From positions 682,001-746,000 of the forward strand of contig NZ_CP023667.1 in assembly GCF_002443155.1 (NCBI RefSeq): a stretch of DNA of 64,000 bases, given 5' to 3'. The notes below the pieces were generated by a model. The model was not told the origin of the DNA and did no database searches. It saw only the letters and a list, made by a program, of their open reading frames with translations. The position numbers and the translations under genes are program-made. Positions 18,262-26,682 of the stretch are shown here, piece by piece; the stretch's first letter is position 1, and every line of letters starts with the position of its first letter. The stretch comes from Alcaligenes faecalis. Lineage in GTDB: Bacteria > Pseudomonadota > Gammaproteobacteria > Burkholderiales > Burkholderiaceae_B.

Positions 18262-19887
18262 TTACTGGCTCAATTTGCGTAAAGCATGACGTATGACTTT
18301 GCCGGTGGTCGTCATGGGCAGGGCATCCACAAACTCAATCAGCCGTGGGTATTCATGCGCAGCCACCCGGCGTTTGATGTGTTCCTGAATCTCCTTGACC
18401 AGTGCTTGTGATGGCTCGACATCGTCTTTGAGCACGATAAAGGCCTTCACGACTTCGGTACGCTCCGGGTCAGGGACACCGATCACTGCCGCCATGGCGA
18501 CGGCGGGATGCCCCATCAGGCCATCCTCAATCGGACCGGGTCCAATGCGGTAGCCGGAACTGGTGATGACATCATCATCGCGGCCTACAAACTGAATATA
18601 GCCATCCTCGTCCTGCATGCCTTTGTCGCCGGTCAGCAGCCAGTCGCCAACAAATTTCTCGCGCGTGGCCTCGGGACGCTGCCAGTAGCCAAGGAACATC
18701 ACTGGGTCGGGGGCTTGCACGGCGATATGGCCTTCGACACCGGGTTTCTGAGTCAGCCCCTGATCATCCACAATTGCGACCTTGTGGCCGGGCACAGCCT
18801 TGCCGATCTTGCCTGCCTGACCGGGAAACCAGGCCGAGCAGGAGGACACGATCATATTGCACTCGGTTTGTCCGTAGAACTCGTTGATGGTGATGCCCAG
18901 TTCCTGTTTTGCCCAATCCAGCAACTGCGCACCCAAAGACTCCCCACCGCTGGCGATGGATTGCAGCTTCAGGGGCCATTGCTCGCGCGACCATTGGCTG
19001 CGGCGCAGCATTTTCAGCGCAGTAGGGGGCAGGAAGGTATGCGTGACGCCATGTTCGGACATCAGTTTCCAGGTGGCTTCGGCATCAAATTTTGGGAAGC
19101 GGTAGGCCAGTACGGGTATACCGTGATGCCAGGCGGGAAGCAGCACATCCAGCAGGCCACCAATCCAGGCCCAGTCGGCGGGCGTCCACATCAGGCCTTC
19201 ACCCGTAGGCAGGAAGTTGTGTGACATTTCCACGCCTGGCAGATGCCCCAGCAATACGCGGTGGGCATGCAAGGCGCCTTTGGCCGAACCTGTGGTGCCG
19301 GAGGTGTAGATCAGCACGGCAGGGTCATCTGCGCGGGTGTTCAGGGTACGTGGTGCCGGTTCAGGGTGGGCGGCAATGGCTTGCCACAGGGACAGTGCCT
19401 CGCCCTGATCCTGCTGGCTGTCACTTTGATAAAGGTGTTTGAGCTGTGGCAGATGCTCGCGCAGTGGCAGCAGTGTCTCCAGGCCCTGTTGATCGGTAAT
19501 CAAGGTGCTGGCACCGGAATCATTCAGCCTGTAGCGCAGCGCATCCGTGCCAAACAGGGTGAACAAGGGCATGGCAATGGCGCCAATCTTGTAGGTCGCC
19601 AAATGCGCCAGCGCTGTTTCCAGCCCCTGCGCCAAAAAGATGGCGATACGATCGCCTGCTTGTATGCCCCGGGCTTGCCAGGCGGCGGCCAGCGAGTCGG
19701 ACCAGGCTTTGAGCTGATCGAAGGTGTAGCGCTTGACCTGACCGTCGGGCAATTGCTGGATCAGGGCCAGACGTCCGGAGCCATCGGCCCATTTGTCGCA
19801 GGTGTCGTGAGCGATGTTGTAGTGCTCGGGGATGGACCAGTGAAATTCCGAGTAGCTTTGTGAGTAAACAGAATCAGCAGACAGCAT
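18262..19887 (-). CDS. AMP-forming acyl-CoA synthetase
   Basis: This 541-residue member of the ANL superfamily activates a carboxylic acid with ATP and joins it to CoA. Seen motifs are the phosphate loop LIYTSGTTGSAKG (near residue 195), the adenine motif EFYGQTECNMI, the hinge region LLTGDKGMQDEDGYIQFVGRDDDVI and the C-terminal catalytic Lys in PMTTTGKVIRHALRK. The overall pattern fits medium-chain (AcsM-like) or short-chain acyl-CoA synthetases; the exact substrate is unknown. I chose ATG 19887 (MLSADSV); a TTG at 19905 would add six residues. It appears to be monocistronic. Confidence 0.9.
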   Translation of the reverse strand: MLSADSVYSQSYSEFHWSIPEHYNIAHDTCDKWADGSGRLALIQQLPDGQVKRYTFDQLKAWSDSLAAAWQARGIQAGDRIAIFLAQGLETALAHLATYKIGAIAMPLFTLFGTDALRYRLNDSGASTLITDQQGLETLLPLREHLPQLKHLYQSDSQQDQGEALSLWQAIAAHPEPAPRTLNTRADDPAVLIYTSGTTGSAKGALHAHRVLLGHLPGVEMSHNFLPTGEGLMWTPADWAWIGGLLDVLLPAWHHGIPVLAYRFPKFDAEATWKLMSEHGVTHTFLPPTALKMLRRSQWSREQWPLKLQSIASGGESLGAQLLDWAKQELGITINEFYGQTECNMIVSSCSAWFPGQAGKIGKAVPGHKVAIVDDQGLTQKPGVEGHIAVQAPDPVMFLGYWQRPEATREKFVGDWLLTGDKGMQDEDGYIQFVGRDDDVITSSGYRIGPGPIEDGLMGHPAVAMAAVIGVPDPERTEVVKAFIVLKDDVEPSQALVKEIQEHIKRRVAAHEYPRLIEFVDALPMTTTGKVIRHALRKLSQ

Positions 19888-19973
19888 GAGAGACACTTTT
19901 CCCAAAGGTGAAACAGACCTTCATCCTACCGCTTCGGGCGGGATGACCCTATCGGGGCTAATCAGTAGAAAAG

Positions 19974-20008
19974 AAAAACGGCGCCAGGGGATGCGCCGTT
20001 TTTCGTCC
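19974..20008 (-). terminator. Terminator downstream of the small PepSY gene
   Basis: An 11-bp stem (19974-19984 with 19993-20003, loop CAGGGGAT) has T-rich tails on both strands. On the minus strand it reads into TTTTTCTTTTCT. It lies between the PepSY gene and the acyl-CoA synthetase start. Confidence 0.85.
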
Positions 20009-20140
20009 TGCTTGCTTGCCACTGCCGTGAGGGTGGTGGCAAGGTCCAACTACCGACTTTGACTGCTGATACAACGGTGTGTTGTCACTTCAAACTACTG
20101 CTTGCGAACATCAACTGCTTGGGGGAAAGTGTTTCCGTGA

Positions 20141-20557
20141 TCAGGACTTGGCGGCCTCTTTCGTGGCGCTGTCACCTTGCTGAGCGTGACCGGAGCGGTG
20201 GCCACGGCGATGCTGACCGTCGTTTTTACGCTCTACAACCGTAAACTCGCCATTGGCACCTTCGGAGCGGACACGCACAACCTTGCCGTCCTTATCGACC
20301 ACCATGGCCATGATGTGGTCGCCTCGCTGGTGCAGGCTGCCCACTTTGGTGTAGCCGGCTTCTTTCAGACGCTGGTAGGCGGGACCGATATCGGTGACTT
20401 GATCAGCGGTCAGCGGTTTGTGATCACGAGCCTGACGAGTCTGTTTCTGGGTGGTTTGTGTTTGGGCTGCGCTTGTGGCTTCCTGTGCAATGGCAGCGGT
20501 GCCACCCAACAGACTTGCGCTCAATACCAGGGCAGAAAAAAGGGAAGTGCGTTTCAT
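20141..20557 (-). CDS. Small exported PepSY-like protein
   Basis: The 138-residue protein begins with a Sec signal peptide (MKRTSLFSALVLSASLLGGTAAIAQ). After a Gln/Thr-rich linker it has one PepSY-type unit: LTADQVTDIGPAYQRLKEAGYTKVGSLHQRGDHIMAMVVDKDGKVVRVR. The C-terminus is basic and His-rich (HRRGHRSGH). ATG 20557 is preceded by GAAGGAGC. PepSY domains are found in periplasmic inhibitors and in partners of sensor kinases. It is divergent from a second PepSY gene followed by a two-component system, so the three are likely functionally linked. The ligand is unknown; the His-rich tail could bind metal. Confidence 0.8.
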   Translation of the reverse strand: MKRTSLFSALVLSASLLGGTAAIAQEATSAAQTQTTQKQTRQARDHKPLTADQVTDIGPAYQRLKEAGYTKVGSLHQRGDHIMAMVVDKDGKVVRVRSEGANGEFTVVERKNDGQHRRGHRSGHAQQGDSATKEAAKS

Positions 20558-20781
20558 GTATAGCTCCTTCATGTAATCAAAAAGTAGTGCTGTCAGATTC
20601 CTGCGGAGCTTCCTTTTGAGAGGGGAAGGTTTGTTTGTCCTGTCAGCCTGGTGCCCATTATGAGCAAGGGGCTCTGAATCTAAACTGAAGCCGCTGTTCA
20701 TGTTATGTTCATCCGCAGCTTGCTATATAAGGGGGCGTGATCTTTTGATCCCTCTTTTTTTGATTGCACCTACCGATTCTT

Positions 20782-21330
20782 ATGACGTCCCTTAAACAAT
20801 CCGCATTGCTGATGAGTTTGGCCGCCGTTCTGACGGCGGTGATGCCATTGGCACTTGCCCATTCCCATGATTCCCCTGACTGCGGCAGCAAAAAGCAGCG
20901 GGGCGATTCGTCGTGGGACAGGGATCAGCGTTCGGACTGGTCGGGACATGATTACTTTGGGGATGACGACTGTTTTCGTCGTCTACCCCCGCCGCCACCT
21001 CCGCCCGAGCCACCCCCGCCTAACGAGCGTTTCGGCCCCAGTCCGTACTGGCCTCCGGGGCCGGCCTACCGTGGCCACGATCAGGCCCGTGAGGCCGTGC
21101 GCCGTGGGGAAGCCTTGCCGCTGCGGGAGGTCTTGAAACGGGTGAGGGAAACGTATCCCGGTCGGGTACTGCGTGTGCAGTTTGAATATGATGAGCGCGT
21201 TGAACTGTGGGTGTATGAGTTACGCATGCTGGTTGACGACAACCGCCTCCTGCGCTTGAAAGTGGATGCCCTGACCGGCAAAGTGCTGCTTGTGCGTGGC
21301 GTGAAACGCCCGCACTCCCGAGGACATTGA
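20782..21330 (+). CDS. Exported PepSY-domain protein with polyproline linker
   Basis: The product is 182 residues. A signal peptide (MTSLKQSALLMSLAAVLTAVMPLALAHS) is followed by an acidic and aromatic stretch, a polyproline linker (residues about 70-82) and one PepSY domain: EALPLREVLKRVRETYPGRVLRVQFEYD, VYELRMLVDDNRLLRLKVDALTGKVL. The stop is one base before the response regulator start, so it belongs to the same operon as the regulator and the sensor kinase. I infer it is a periplasmic accessory to that sensor. ATG 20782 is used; an upstream ATG at 20764 would only lengthen the signal peptide. Confidence 0.85.
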   Translation: MTSLKQSALLMSLAAVLTAVMPLALAHSHDSPDCGSKKQRGDSSWDRDQRSDWSGHDYFGDDDCFRRLPPPPPPPEPPPPNERFGPSPYWPPGPAYRGHDQAREAVRRGEALPLREVLKRVRETYPGRVLRVQFEYDERVELWVYELRMLVDDNRLLRLKVDALTGKVLLVRGVKRPHSRGH

Positions 21331-21331
21331 T

Positions 21332-21997
21332 ATGCGGATACTGGTTGTTGAAGACGAGCCTACCTTGGCAGCGCAATTGCAGCAGGCACTGGAGCGGGCG
21401 GGCTATGCAGTTCAAGTCGCCCATGATGGTGAGCAAGGCCATTACCAGGGCGAGGTTGAAGCCTTTGATGCCGTGGTGCTGGATCTGGGTTTGCCGGGCA
21501 TGGATGGGGTGTCGGTATTGCGCCGCTGGCGGGCTTCGGACATCAATATGCCGGTGCTGATTCTGACAGCCCGCAATGACTGGCACGACAAGGTTGAAGG
21601 CATGGACGCCGGTGCTGACGACTATGTGGCCAAACCCTTTCATATGGAAGAGTTGCTGGCGCGTATGCGGGCCTTGCTGCGCCGTGCGGCGGGGCAGGCG
21701 AACCCGCGTTTGCAGTTGGGAAAACTGGAGCTGGATGCGCGCTCGTCCTCGATCAGTTGTGCGGGCATGGTTCTGTCGCTGACCAGCCATGAATACCGTT
21801 TGCTGGCGTTCATGATGCATCACCCCGGCCAGGTGCTGTCACGCACCCAATTGACCGAGCATATTTACTCCCAGGATTTCGAGCGCGACTCCAATACCAT
21901 CGAGGTTTTTATCGGCCGTCTGCGCAAGAAATTGCCTGCCGGTTATATCGAAACGGTGCGAGGCATGGGCTACCGTCTGATGGACCCTGAAGCATGA
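21332..21997 (+). CDS. OmpR-family response regulator
   Basis: The 221-residue protein has a receiver domain (acidic pocket EDE at residues 7-9, phospho-acceptor Asp51 in VVLDLGLPGMDG, Thr in LILTARN, Lys in YVAKPF) and a C-terminal winged helix (LTSHEYRLLAFMMHHPGQVLSRTQL, ending TVRGMGYRL). It resembles the PhoP/QseB/PmrA group. Its gene sits between the PepSY gene and the kinase gene, overlapping the latter by four bases. It probably controls the divergent PepSY genes, but I see no clear binding repeat. Confidence 0.93.
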   Translation: MRILVVEDEPTLAAQLQQALERAGYAVQVAHDGEQGHYQGEVEAFDAVVLDLGLPGMDGVSVLRRWRASDINMPVLILTARNDWHDKVEGMDAGADDYVAKPFHMEELLARMRALLRRAAGQANPRLQLGKLELDARSSSISCAGMVLSLTSHEYRLLAFMMHHPGQVLSRTQLTEHIYSQDFERDSNTIEVFIGRLRKKLPAGYIETVRGMGYRLMDPEA

Positions 21998-23355
21998 TTG
22001 CCTGGCGTGGCCACACCATTCTGGGATCGTTGCGCGGCCGTTTGCTGCTGGGGACGCTGGCCTGGATTCTGATCAGTATCGTTCTGGCCGGTTTGGGCCT
22101 GAATCGTCTGTTTCAGGATCACGTTTATCGCCAGTTCGAGCAGCGTTTGCAAACCCATCTGGACCAGATCATGGCGGACGTGAATCTGGACAACGCGGAT
22201 GGCGTAACACTGCAGTCACGCTTGAGCGACCCCTTGTTTGAACAGCCTTATTCGGGCATGTACTGGCAGATTGCGCGCCAGGAGGCGGGGAGCGATCAAT
22301 GGACGGTAGCCCTGCGCTCGACCTCGTTGTGGGACGAGGCGCTGGACGTGAATGCCCCCGATACGCCCAACGGTGTCTTGTCGTTGAATGGCCCCGAGAA
22401 GCAGCGCTTGGTGGTGCTGCGCCAGGAGCTGGACGAGGTTAACGACAAGGGCCAAAGCCTGCAGATCATGGTGGCAGGCAACCGGGAGCTGCTGGCCGAG
22501 CCCCTGGCCCGTTTTGAGCGGATTCTGTTCCTGTCTCTGGGTGGTTTGGCCGTGGGCCTGATTCTGGCGGCCATCTTGCAGGTGGTGCTGGCCTTGTATC
22601 CCTTGCATCTGTTGCGACGCCGTTTGCTGGATGTGCAGGAAGGACGCGAGCCGCAAGTCAGCGGCAATTTCCCTAGCGAAATTCAGCCCTTGGTGGATGA
22701 TTTCAATGCAGTGCTCAGTGCCAATGCAGGCATGGTGGACCGCGCGCGGGCTCAGGCTGGAAACCTGGCCCATGCCGTAAAAACCCCGTTGACGATTATG
22801 GGCAACGCGGCCCAGGCGGAAGATCCGCATCTGGCAGCGTTGGTCAGCGAGCAAGTGGCCTTGGCCCAGCGACAGGTGGACCACCATTTGTCTCGGGCAA
22901 GGGCCATGGCGGTACGCGCCATCGGTGTGCGTACGGATGTGTCGGCCTGCCTGCAGTCCCTGTGTCGGGTGATGGGACGTTTGCATAGCGACAAGCAGAT
23001 CCATCTGGATTTGCCCGATCAGGAGCTGCTCTTTAAAGGCGAGGAGCAGGACCTGCAGGAGATGGCCGGGAATTTGCTGGATAACGCCTGCAAATGGGCG
23101 ACGCAGAATGTGTGGTGCCAGGTGTGGCAGCAGGACAATGTGCTGCATCTGGTGGTGGAAGATGATGGCCCCGGCCTGGACCCGGAGCAGCTGGAGCGTG
23201 TGTTTGGCCGTGGTCAACGTGCGGATGAACGGCATCCCGGTTTCGGTTTGGGACTGGATATCGTCCGTGAGCTGGCGCGCAGCTATCAGGGCAAGGTGCA
23301 CGCCAGTGCGTCGGAGAAAGGTGGTTTGCGGCTGGATTTGACCTTGGCGAGTTAG
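21994..23355 (+). CDS. Sensor histidine kinase (PhoQ/QseC-like)
   Basis: The 453-residue protein has a first membrane segment at residues about 14-36 (LLLGTLAWILISIVLAGLG), a periplasmic domain of about 130 residues and a second segment (ILFLSLGGLAVGLILAAILQVVLAL). HAMP-like sequence follows, then the H box (LAHAVKTPLTIMGN). The catalytic domain has an N box (NLLDNACKWA), G1 (EDDGPGLD) and G2 (GFGLGLDI). It overlaps the regulator gene by ATGA. The proximity of two PepSY proteins suggests a periplasmic cue, possibly cations, peptides or acid, but this is not shown by the sequence. Confidence 0.93.
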   Translation: MIAWRGHTILGSLRGRLLLGTLAWILISIVLAGLGLNRLFQDHVYRQFEQRLQTHLDQIMADVNLDNADGVTLQSRLSDPLFEQPYSGMYWQIARQEAGSDQWTVALRSTSLWDEALDVNAPDTPNGVLSLNGPEKQRLVVLRQELDEVNDKGQSLQIMVAGNRELLAEPLARFERILFLSLGGLAVGLILAAILQVVLALYPLHLLRRRLLDVQEGREPQVSGNFPSEIQPLVDDFNAVLSANAGMVDRARAQAGNLAHAVKTPLTIMGNAAQAEDPHLAALVSEQVALAQRQVDHHLSRARAMAVRAIGVRTDVSACLQSLCRVMGRLHSDKQIHLDLPDQELLFKGEEQDLQEMAGNLLDNACKWATQNVWCQVWQQDNVLHLVVEDDGPGLDPEQLERVFGRGQRADERHPGFGLGLDIVRELARSYQGKVHASASEKGGLRLDLTLAS

Positions 23356-23371
23356 GGCAGGAAGCTAGGCG

Positions 23372-23413
23372 GCCAACGCCAACGCCAACGCCAACGCCAA
23401 CGCCAACGCCAAC
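23372..23413 (+). repeat. Tandem hexamer repeat GCCAAC x7
   Basis: Seven exact copies of GCCAAC cover 42 bases, beginning 17 bases after the sensor kinase stop. It is outside any supported gene. The rest of the gap to the DoxX gene holds only a terminator. Confidence 0.97.
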
Positions 23414-23528
23414 GCTAGTGCAAGTGTAAGTGCAGTGTCGGCGAACGGAACGTAGAGGCGTCTGAGGCGAGTGGACTGAGTGCTGGTGCGAACCGGGTCT
23501 GGTGGTGCTAATGTTGTTTGATCACCCA

Positions 23529-23556
23529 AGAAAAACGCCCGGCAAAGCGGGGCGTT
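23529..23556 (-). terminator. Terminator of the DoxX gene
   Basis: Read on the minus strand, AACGCCC pairs with GGGCGTT (plus-strand arms 23534-23540 and 23550-23556) and is followed by TTTCTT. Confidence 0.8.
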
Positions 23557-23589
23557 CTGCGTTCTTTCAGCACAGGACTCGAGCCAGAC

Positions 23590-23991
23590 TTAATTCCAGG
23601 GGCCGCCATCGCCACCCAGGCTGTAACGCCCGGCGCCAATCAAGCCGACTGTGAGCGCGCCAATCAGGAACATGCCTTGCAACTCCAAAGCCCAAATACC
23701 TTGGGCATTGAAACTGCCGATCTGGTTGCTGTGGGCCAGCAGCAAGGCAATGACCATGTTCATGGCTACAATCAAACCGCCGGCACGGGCGTAAAAGCCC
23801 AGAATCATCAGGACGGGAGCAATCACTTCGCCTATGTACACGCCCCAGGCCAGAAAGCCGGGCATATTGTTGGCGATCAGCATTCTTTCGATTCCTCCGA
23901 TGCCATAACGTATCTTGGCGATGCCGTGCAGCAGGATCAACACACCGACCGTGACACGCAGCAAGAGTTTTCCAAGATCATCACGAGACAT
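23590..23991 (-). CDS. DoxX family membrane protein
   Basis: The 133-residue protein has four membrane segments, starting LLLRVTVGVLILLHGIAKI, then the conserved FLAWGVYIGEVIAPVLMILGFYAR and GGLIVAMNMVIALLLAH. This is the DoxX/YphA-type pattern. Members are linked to quinone or sulfur redox and to oxidative stress, but most have no assigned reaction. GGAG lies seven bases before ATG 23991. It stands alone with its own terminator. Confidence 0.88.
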   Translation of the reverse strand: MSRDDLGKLLLRVTVGVLILLHGIAKIRYGIGGIERMLIANNMPGFLAWGVYIGEVIAPVLMILGFYARAGGLIVAMNMVIALLLAHSNQIGSFNAQGIWALELQGMFLIGALTVGLIGAGRYSLGGDGGPWN

Positions 23992-24073
23992 ACAGGCGCT
24001 CCATTATGTAGTGGGACAGGAAGGTGCGTTATTGTAGAAGACCGGGTTCTTAAAAGTATGACGGAGCATTTAC

Positions 24074-24799
24074 ATGACACAAAAGCAGGCTGTCGCAGCA
24101 GAACTGGCCCCCAGCGGGGTTTTGCGTGTTGCCATGAATTATGGCAATCCCGTCCTGGCCCAACGTGGTGCCAATGAGCAGTCGCCCAAAGGGGTGTCGG
24201 CCGATCTGGCGCGCAGTGTGGCGCAAGAGCTGGGCTTGAGCGTGCAATTTCATGGCTACGATGCGGCCCAGGCCGTCGTAGAGGCGGTCTACAGGGACGA
24301 GTGGGATCTGGCCTTTTTGGCGATTGATCCCAAACGTGCGGAAAAGATCCGCTTCAGTGAAGCTTATGTGCATATCGAAGGCACGTATCTGGTACGCGAG
24401 GAGTCTGCCTTTCAGACCGTGGACCAGCTCGATCGGCAGGGCGTGTGCATTGCGGTTGGCAAGGGCGCGGCCTACGACCTGTTCCTGAGCCGTCATTTAA
24501 AGCAGGCGGATCTGGTTCGGGCAACAACCTCCGCTGACGCTATCGACCTGTTTGTGGAGGAGGAACTGGATGCCGCTGCCGGTGTGCGTCAGCCTCTGGA
24601 GCGCTATGCACGTTCCCGCAGCGGTTTGCGTGTATTGCCCGACAGTTTCACCGTGATTCGTCAGGCCATGGCGGTGCCATCGGAACGTACGCTGGCCCAT
24701 GCCTGGGTCGAGGCCTTTATCGCCCGGCAGAAGAAAGAAGGGATGGTGGCGCAGTTCCTGGCCGATAGCGGCCAGGCCAATGTCACCGTGCCGGAATAG
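24074..24799 (+). CDS. Solute-binding family 3 domain protein without signal peptide
   Basis: The 241 residues form a type II periplasmic-binding fold of the amino-acid-binding kind: GVLRVAMNYGNPVL, KGVSADLARSVAQELGLSVQFHGYDAAQAVVEAVYRDEWDLAFLAIDPKRAEKIRFSEAYVHIEGTYLV, then DAIDLFVEEELDAAAGVRQPLE. Unlike transporter proteins it has no signal peptide: GGAG sits seven bases before ATG 24074 and an in-frame TGA at 24059 excludes a longer start. No permease or ATPase genes are near. It may be a cytoplasmic ligand-binding protein or enzyme of the SBP fold. Its 3' end overlaps the convergent LysR gene by 17 bases. Confidence 0.85.
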   Translation: MTQKQAVAAELAPSGVLRVAMNYGNPVLAQRGANEQSPKGVSADLARSVAQELGLSVQFHGYDAAQAVVEAVYRDEWDLAFLAIDPKRAEKIRFSEAYVHIEGTYLVREESAFQTVDQLDRQGVCIAVGKGAAYDLFLSRHLKQADLVRATTSADAIDLFVEEELDAAAGVRQPLERYARSRSGLRVLPDSFTVIRQAMAVPSERTLAHAWVEAFIARQKKEGMVAQFLADSGQANVTVPE

Positions 24800-25688
24800 G
24801 CTGAAGGCGCGTATTCAGTTCGTCCTGCAGGGCCTGTCTGAACAGGGCCTGCGCTTTGCCCACCTCCTGGCCCTTGGATTGCAGCAGATAAATGGGCAGA
24901 TCCAGCCCGTTGCTGCCGGTGGAGAACTGGATGCGCTGCAAACGGCCAGACTCCAGTGAGGGGCGCAGGCAGGACAAGGGTAGATTCGCCCAACCCAAAC
25001 CCCGCTCCACCAGTTCCAGTGTCATGGGCAAGCTATCCGTTTTCCATTGACGCAGGCTGAGCATGGAGCGGTCTTTGCTGACATCGTTGTCGGGGCTGGT
25101 AATGACAATCTGCCGGTAGGCTTTCAAATCTTCCAGGGGGCGGGGGCCACCTTGCAGCAAAGGATGGCCAGGCGCGGCCACGGCGCTAATGGTTTCGGTC
25201 CATAAGGACTGCACAATGCCCACGCTTTCCAGCTCCAGCCCACCATAGGCAATACATAGATCCAGCTCGCGTTTCTTCAGAGCGTCGACCAAGGTGTCTT
25301 GTGGCGCGGTCCGTATTTCCATATCCAGGCCGGGGTAGCGTTGTTCCAGAGCCTGCAGGGCAATCAAGGCTGGCCTGGGATCTACATCACAGACTATGCC
25401 CAGTCGCACATGGCTTTCCAGCCCACCCGATAATTCCTGCAAATGCAGCCGCAAACCCTGCAAGCGGCTGGCGATCAGTTTGGCGTCGGGCAGCATGGCC
25501 AGTAACTCGGCAGTGGGCACGGGCTCCCGGCGGCTGCGATCAAATAGCGTCAGATCCAGCTCGGCCTCCAGATTGGCCACGGCCATGCTGACGGCCGATT
25601 GCGTCCGTCGCAAGGCCCGAGCGGCCGAGGAAAACGAACCGTGTTCGACTACGGCCAGTAGCAGCTCAAGATGATCGCTGGTAAGCAT
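24783..25688 (-). CDS. LysR-type transcriptional regulator
   Basis: The 301-residue protein has the LysR N-terminal winged helix (DHLELLLAVVEHGSFSSAARALRRTQSAVSMAVANLEAELDLTLFDRS) and a two-lobed effector domain (residues about 90-295). It is divergent from the PACE efflux gene, with 98 bases between the starts, and so is its probable regulator. It also meets the solute-binding-domain gene tail to tail. The effector is unknown. Confidence 0.92.
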   Translation of the reverse strand: MLTSDHLELLLAVVEHGSFSSAARALRRTQSAVSMAVANLEAELDLTLFDRSRREPVPTAELLAMLPDAKLIASRLQGLRLHLQELSGGLESHVRLGIVCDVDPRPALIALQALEQRYPGLDMEIRTAPQDTLVDALKKRELDLCIAYGGLELESVGIVQSLWTETISAVAAPGHPLLQGGPRPLEDLKAYRQIVITSPDNDVSKDRSMLSLRQWKTDSLPMTLELVERGLGWANLPLSCLRPSLESGRLQRIQFSTGSNGLDLPIYLLQSKGQEVGKAQALFRQALQDELNTRLQPIPAR

Positions 25689-25786
25689 GGCTTAACCTAT
25701 AAGTAAAACTGATGGAATCTGACTTTTTCTAAAAGAAATACTGCGGATAATCATGCTTTTCGGCATTTTTATCAAGGATATTTATC

Positions 25787-26224
25787 GTGCAGGGGTGGAA
25801 AAGAAGAGTGGTCTACGTGGGGATGTTCGAGCTGTTGGGCATGATGGTAGCGGCAACCGTATTGGGGCATTTGAGTGGTGCAGGGGCGATGGAAAGCGGC
25901 GTGTTGTCCTTCATGATCAGTACTTGTGCGGTGTCGGTGAACCTGTTCTACAACATGCTGTTTGAAGCCTGGGAGCGCCGTCGCCAGATTCAGGCGCGTA
26001 CCTTCTGGCACCGGGTGCTGCATGTGGCCGGTTTTCAGATCGTGCTGGTGTCTTTGCTGGTTCCGCTGATCGCGTGGTGGCTGAATATCAGCTTGTGGAA
26101 GGCGTTCATGATGGAAGCGGTGCTGCTGGCTTTCTTTCCGATCTTTGCCTTTATCTACAACTGGGCATTTGATTCTATTTTTGGTTTGCCCGACTCGGTA
26201 GGGGTGAGTGCAAGCCAAAGTTAA
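25787..26224 (+). CDS. PACE family efflux transporter (AceI-like)
   Basis: The 145-residue protein has four membrane helices in two bacterial transmembrane pair units. The first starts RRVVYVGMFELLGMMVAATVLGHLSG and contains VSVNLFYNMLFEAWERR; the second starts RTFWHRVLHVAGFQIVLVSLLVPLIAWWLNI and contains AFIYNWAFDSIFG. The conserved acidic residue in the first helix and the paired FNxxFE/YNWAFD motifs define the PACE family, which exports biocides such as chlorhexidine and, physiologically, short diamines in AceI. Start GTG 25787 follows AAGGATA. A divergent LysR gene is the usual PACE arrangement. Confidence 0.9.
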   Translation: MQGWKRRVVYVGMFELLGMMVAATVLGHLSGAGAMESGVLSFMISTCAVSVNLFYNMLFEAWERRRQIQARTFWHRVLHVAGFQIVLVSLLVPLIAWWLNISLWKAFMMEAVLLAFFPIFAFIYNWAFDSIFGLPDSVGVSASQS

Positions 26225-26272
26225 ATGCTGTAGCGGTGCCGGCAGTAAATGCAGGTAATGAATTGAACCGGC

Positions 26273-26311
26273 AAAACTAAAAGGCCTTGCAGATTGCTCT
26301 GCAAGGCCTTT
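26273..26311 (-). terminator. Terminator of the first tRNA-Pro gene
   Basis: A 13-bp stem (26280-26292 with 26299-26311, loop ATTGCT) is followed on the minus strand by TTTTAGTTTTG, just after the CCA end of the tRNA. Confidence 0.9.
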
Positions 26312-26319
26312 GAATTTTT

Positions 26320-26401
<82 letters not shown>

Positions 26402-26682
26402 GAAAAAAATTATATCTCGTCGTGGGGAACTTGGCAAGCATATGCCTACATGAAAAAGGGGCTTGCACGCATTTATCTGGAGTCAGCTAATTTTCAGGGC
26501 TGTAAAGATGTGTTTCTTGTCTTGGGCTTAAACATTTTAGGTGCTTATAGTTAAGTGACAAGCTGATCATAAGGCATTGTGTTCTTTGTTTTTTTCCACA
26601 CGAGTAGCATTCATGCACCGGGGGCAGGCAAAGAAGTTGGGGGCGAATGCTGCTCATCATTTTTCCAAAAGGAGAAAGGACG

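Noticed and set aside
23360..23420. CRISPR array
   Set aside because: The repeats are direct hexamers without spacers; the same is true of the arrays at 40220 and 54695.
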